This document shows positions 13,645 through 13,656 of a DNA stretch of 13,656 nt, piece by piece; the first letter of the stretch is position 1; the number at the start of each line of letters is the position of its first letter. Below the pieces are notes generated by a model. It saw only the letters and a list, made by a program, of their open reading frames with translations. It was not told where the DNA came from and did not search any database. The stretch comes from Candidatus Faecivivens stercoripullorum (GTDB lineage: Bacteria > Bacillota > Clostridia > Oscillospirales > Ruminococcaceae). The stretch lies in the NCBI GenBank assembly GCA_018715285.1, contig DVLW01000178.1, forward strand, positions 1-13,656, written 5' to 3'. A program made the translations under genes and the position numbers.

Positions 13645-13656
13645 GACTTTTGCCTC

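Noticed and set aside
1..13656. CRISPR arrays, tRNA or rRNA genes, insertion sequences, integrases
   Set aside because: No regularly spaced repeats, tRNA-like folds, transposase frames or terminal inverted repeats were seen on either strand.

Overview
The window looks like chromosomal DNA of an anaerobic Firmicute, most likely a clostridium. This rests on strong AGGAGG ribosome binding sites, TTG and GTG starts, tightly packed operons, [FeFe]-hydrogenase maturation proteins of clostridial type, and FeoB followed by a FeoB-associated Cys-rich peptide. I cannot name the genus. Every complete gene lies on the minus strand. Only the tail of an AraC-type regulator at the left edge is on the plus strand.

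Layout from left to right: the 3' end of an AraC-family regulator (3-149, +); an alpha/beta-hydrolase esterase (194-1114, -) with its own promoter; a two-CBS-domain protein (1252-1707, -) with its own promoter and a strong terminator; a nine-gene minus-strand operon (1840-11062); a 400-base intergenic stretch holding the operon's promoter, a long structured leader and a terminator; and finally an iron-uptake pair, a FeoB-associated Cys-rich peptide and feoB (11462-13644), whose upstream part lies beyond the right edge.

The nine-gene operon is the core of the window. In transcription order it encodes a small TM1266-type 'iron-only hydrogenase system regulator', a FecCD-type ABC permease, an ABC ATPase with a second TM1266-type domain fused to its C-terminus, HydE, a NifH-like reductase, two nitrogenase-component-1-like proteins, a lipoprotein substrate-binding protein of the Fe/cobalamin type, and HydF. 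Six of the eight junctions are overlaps or gaps of about 50 bases or less with no terminator visible, and the three transporter and regulator genes at the front are joined by 4-base overlaps. The unit therefore combines import of a metal chelate or tetrapyrrole-like ligand, an ATP-driven nitrogenase-like reductase, and two of the three [FeFe]-hydrogenase maturases. The nitrogenase-like proteins belong to the uncharacterised 'nitrogen-fixation-like' (Nfl, group IV) class. The ligand set of a true nitrogenase is not there.

The operon leader (about 215 nt) carries an intrinsic terminator. Its 5' arm can instead pair with a perfectly placed upstream segment, giving a mutually exclusive antiterminator. 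That is the architecture of a riboswitch or protein-controlled attenuator. I could not match it to a riboswitch class I know. Together with feoB next door, the region reads as an iron or metallocofactor acquisition and processing island whose chemistry is not established.
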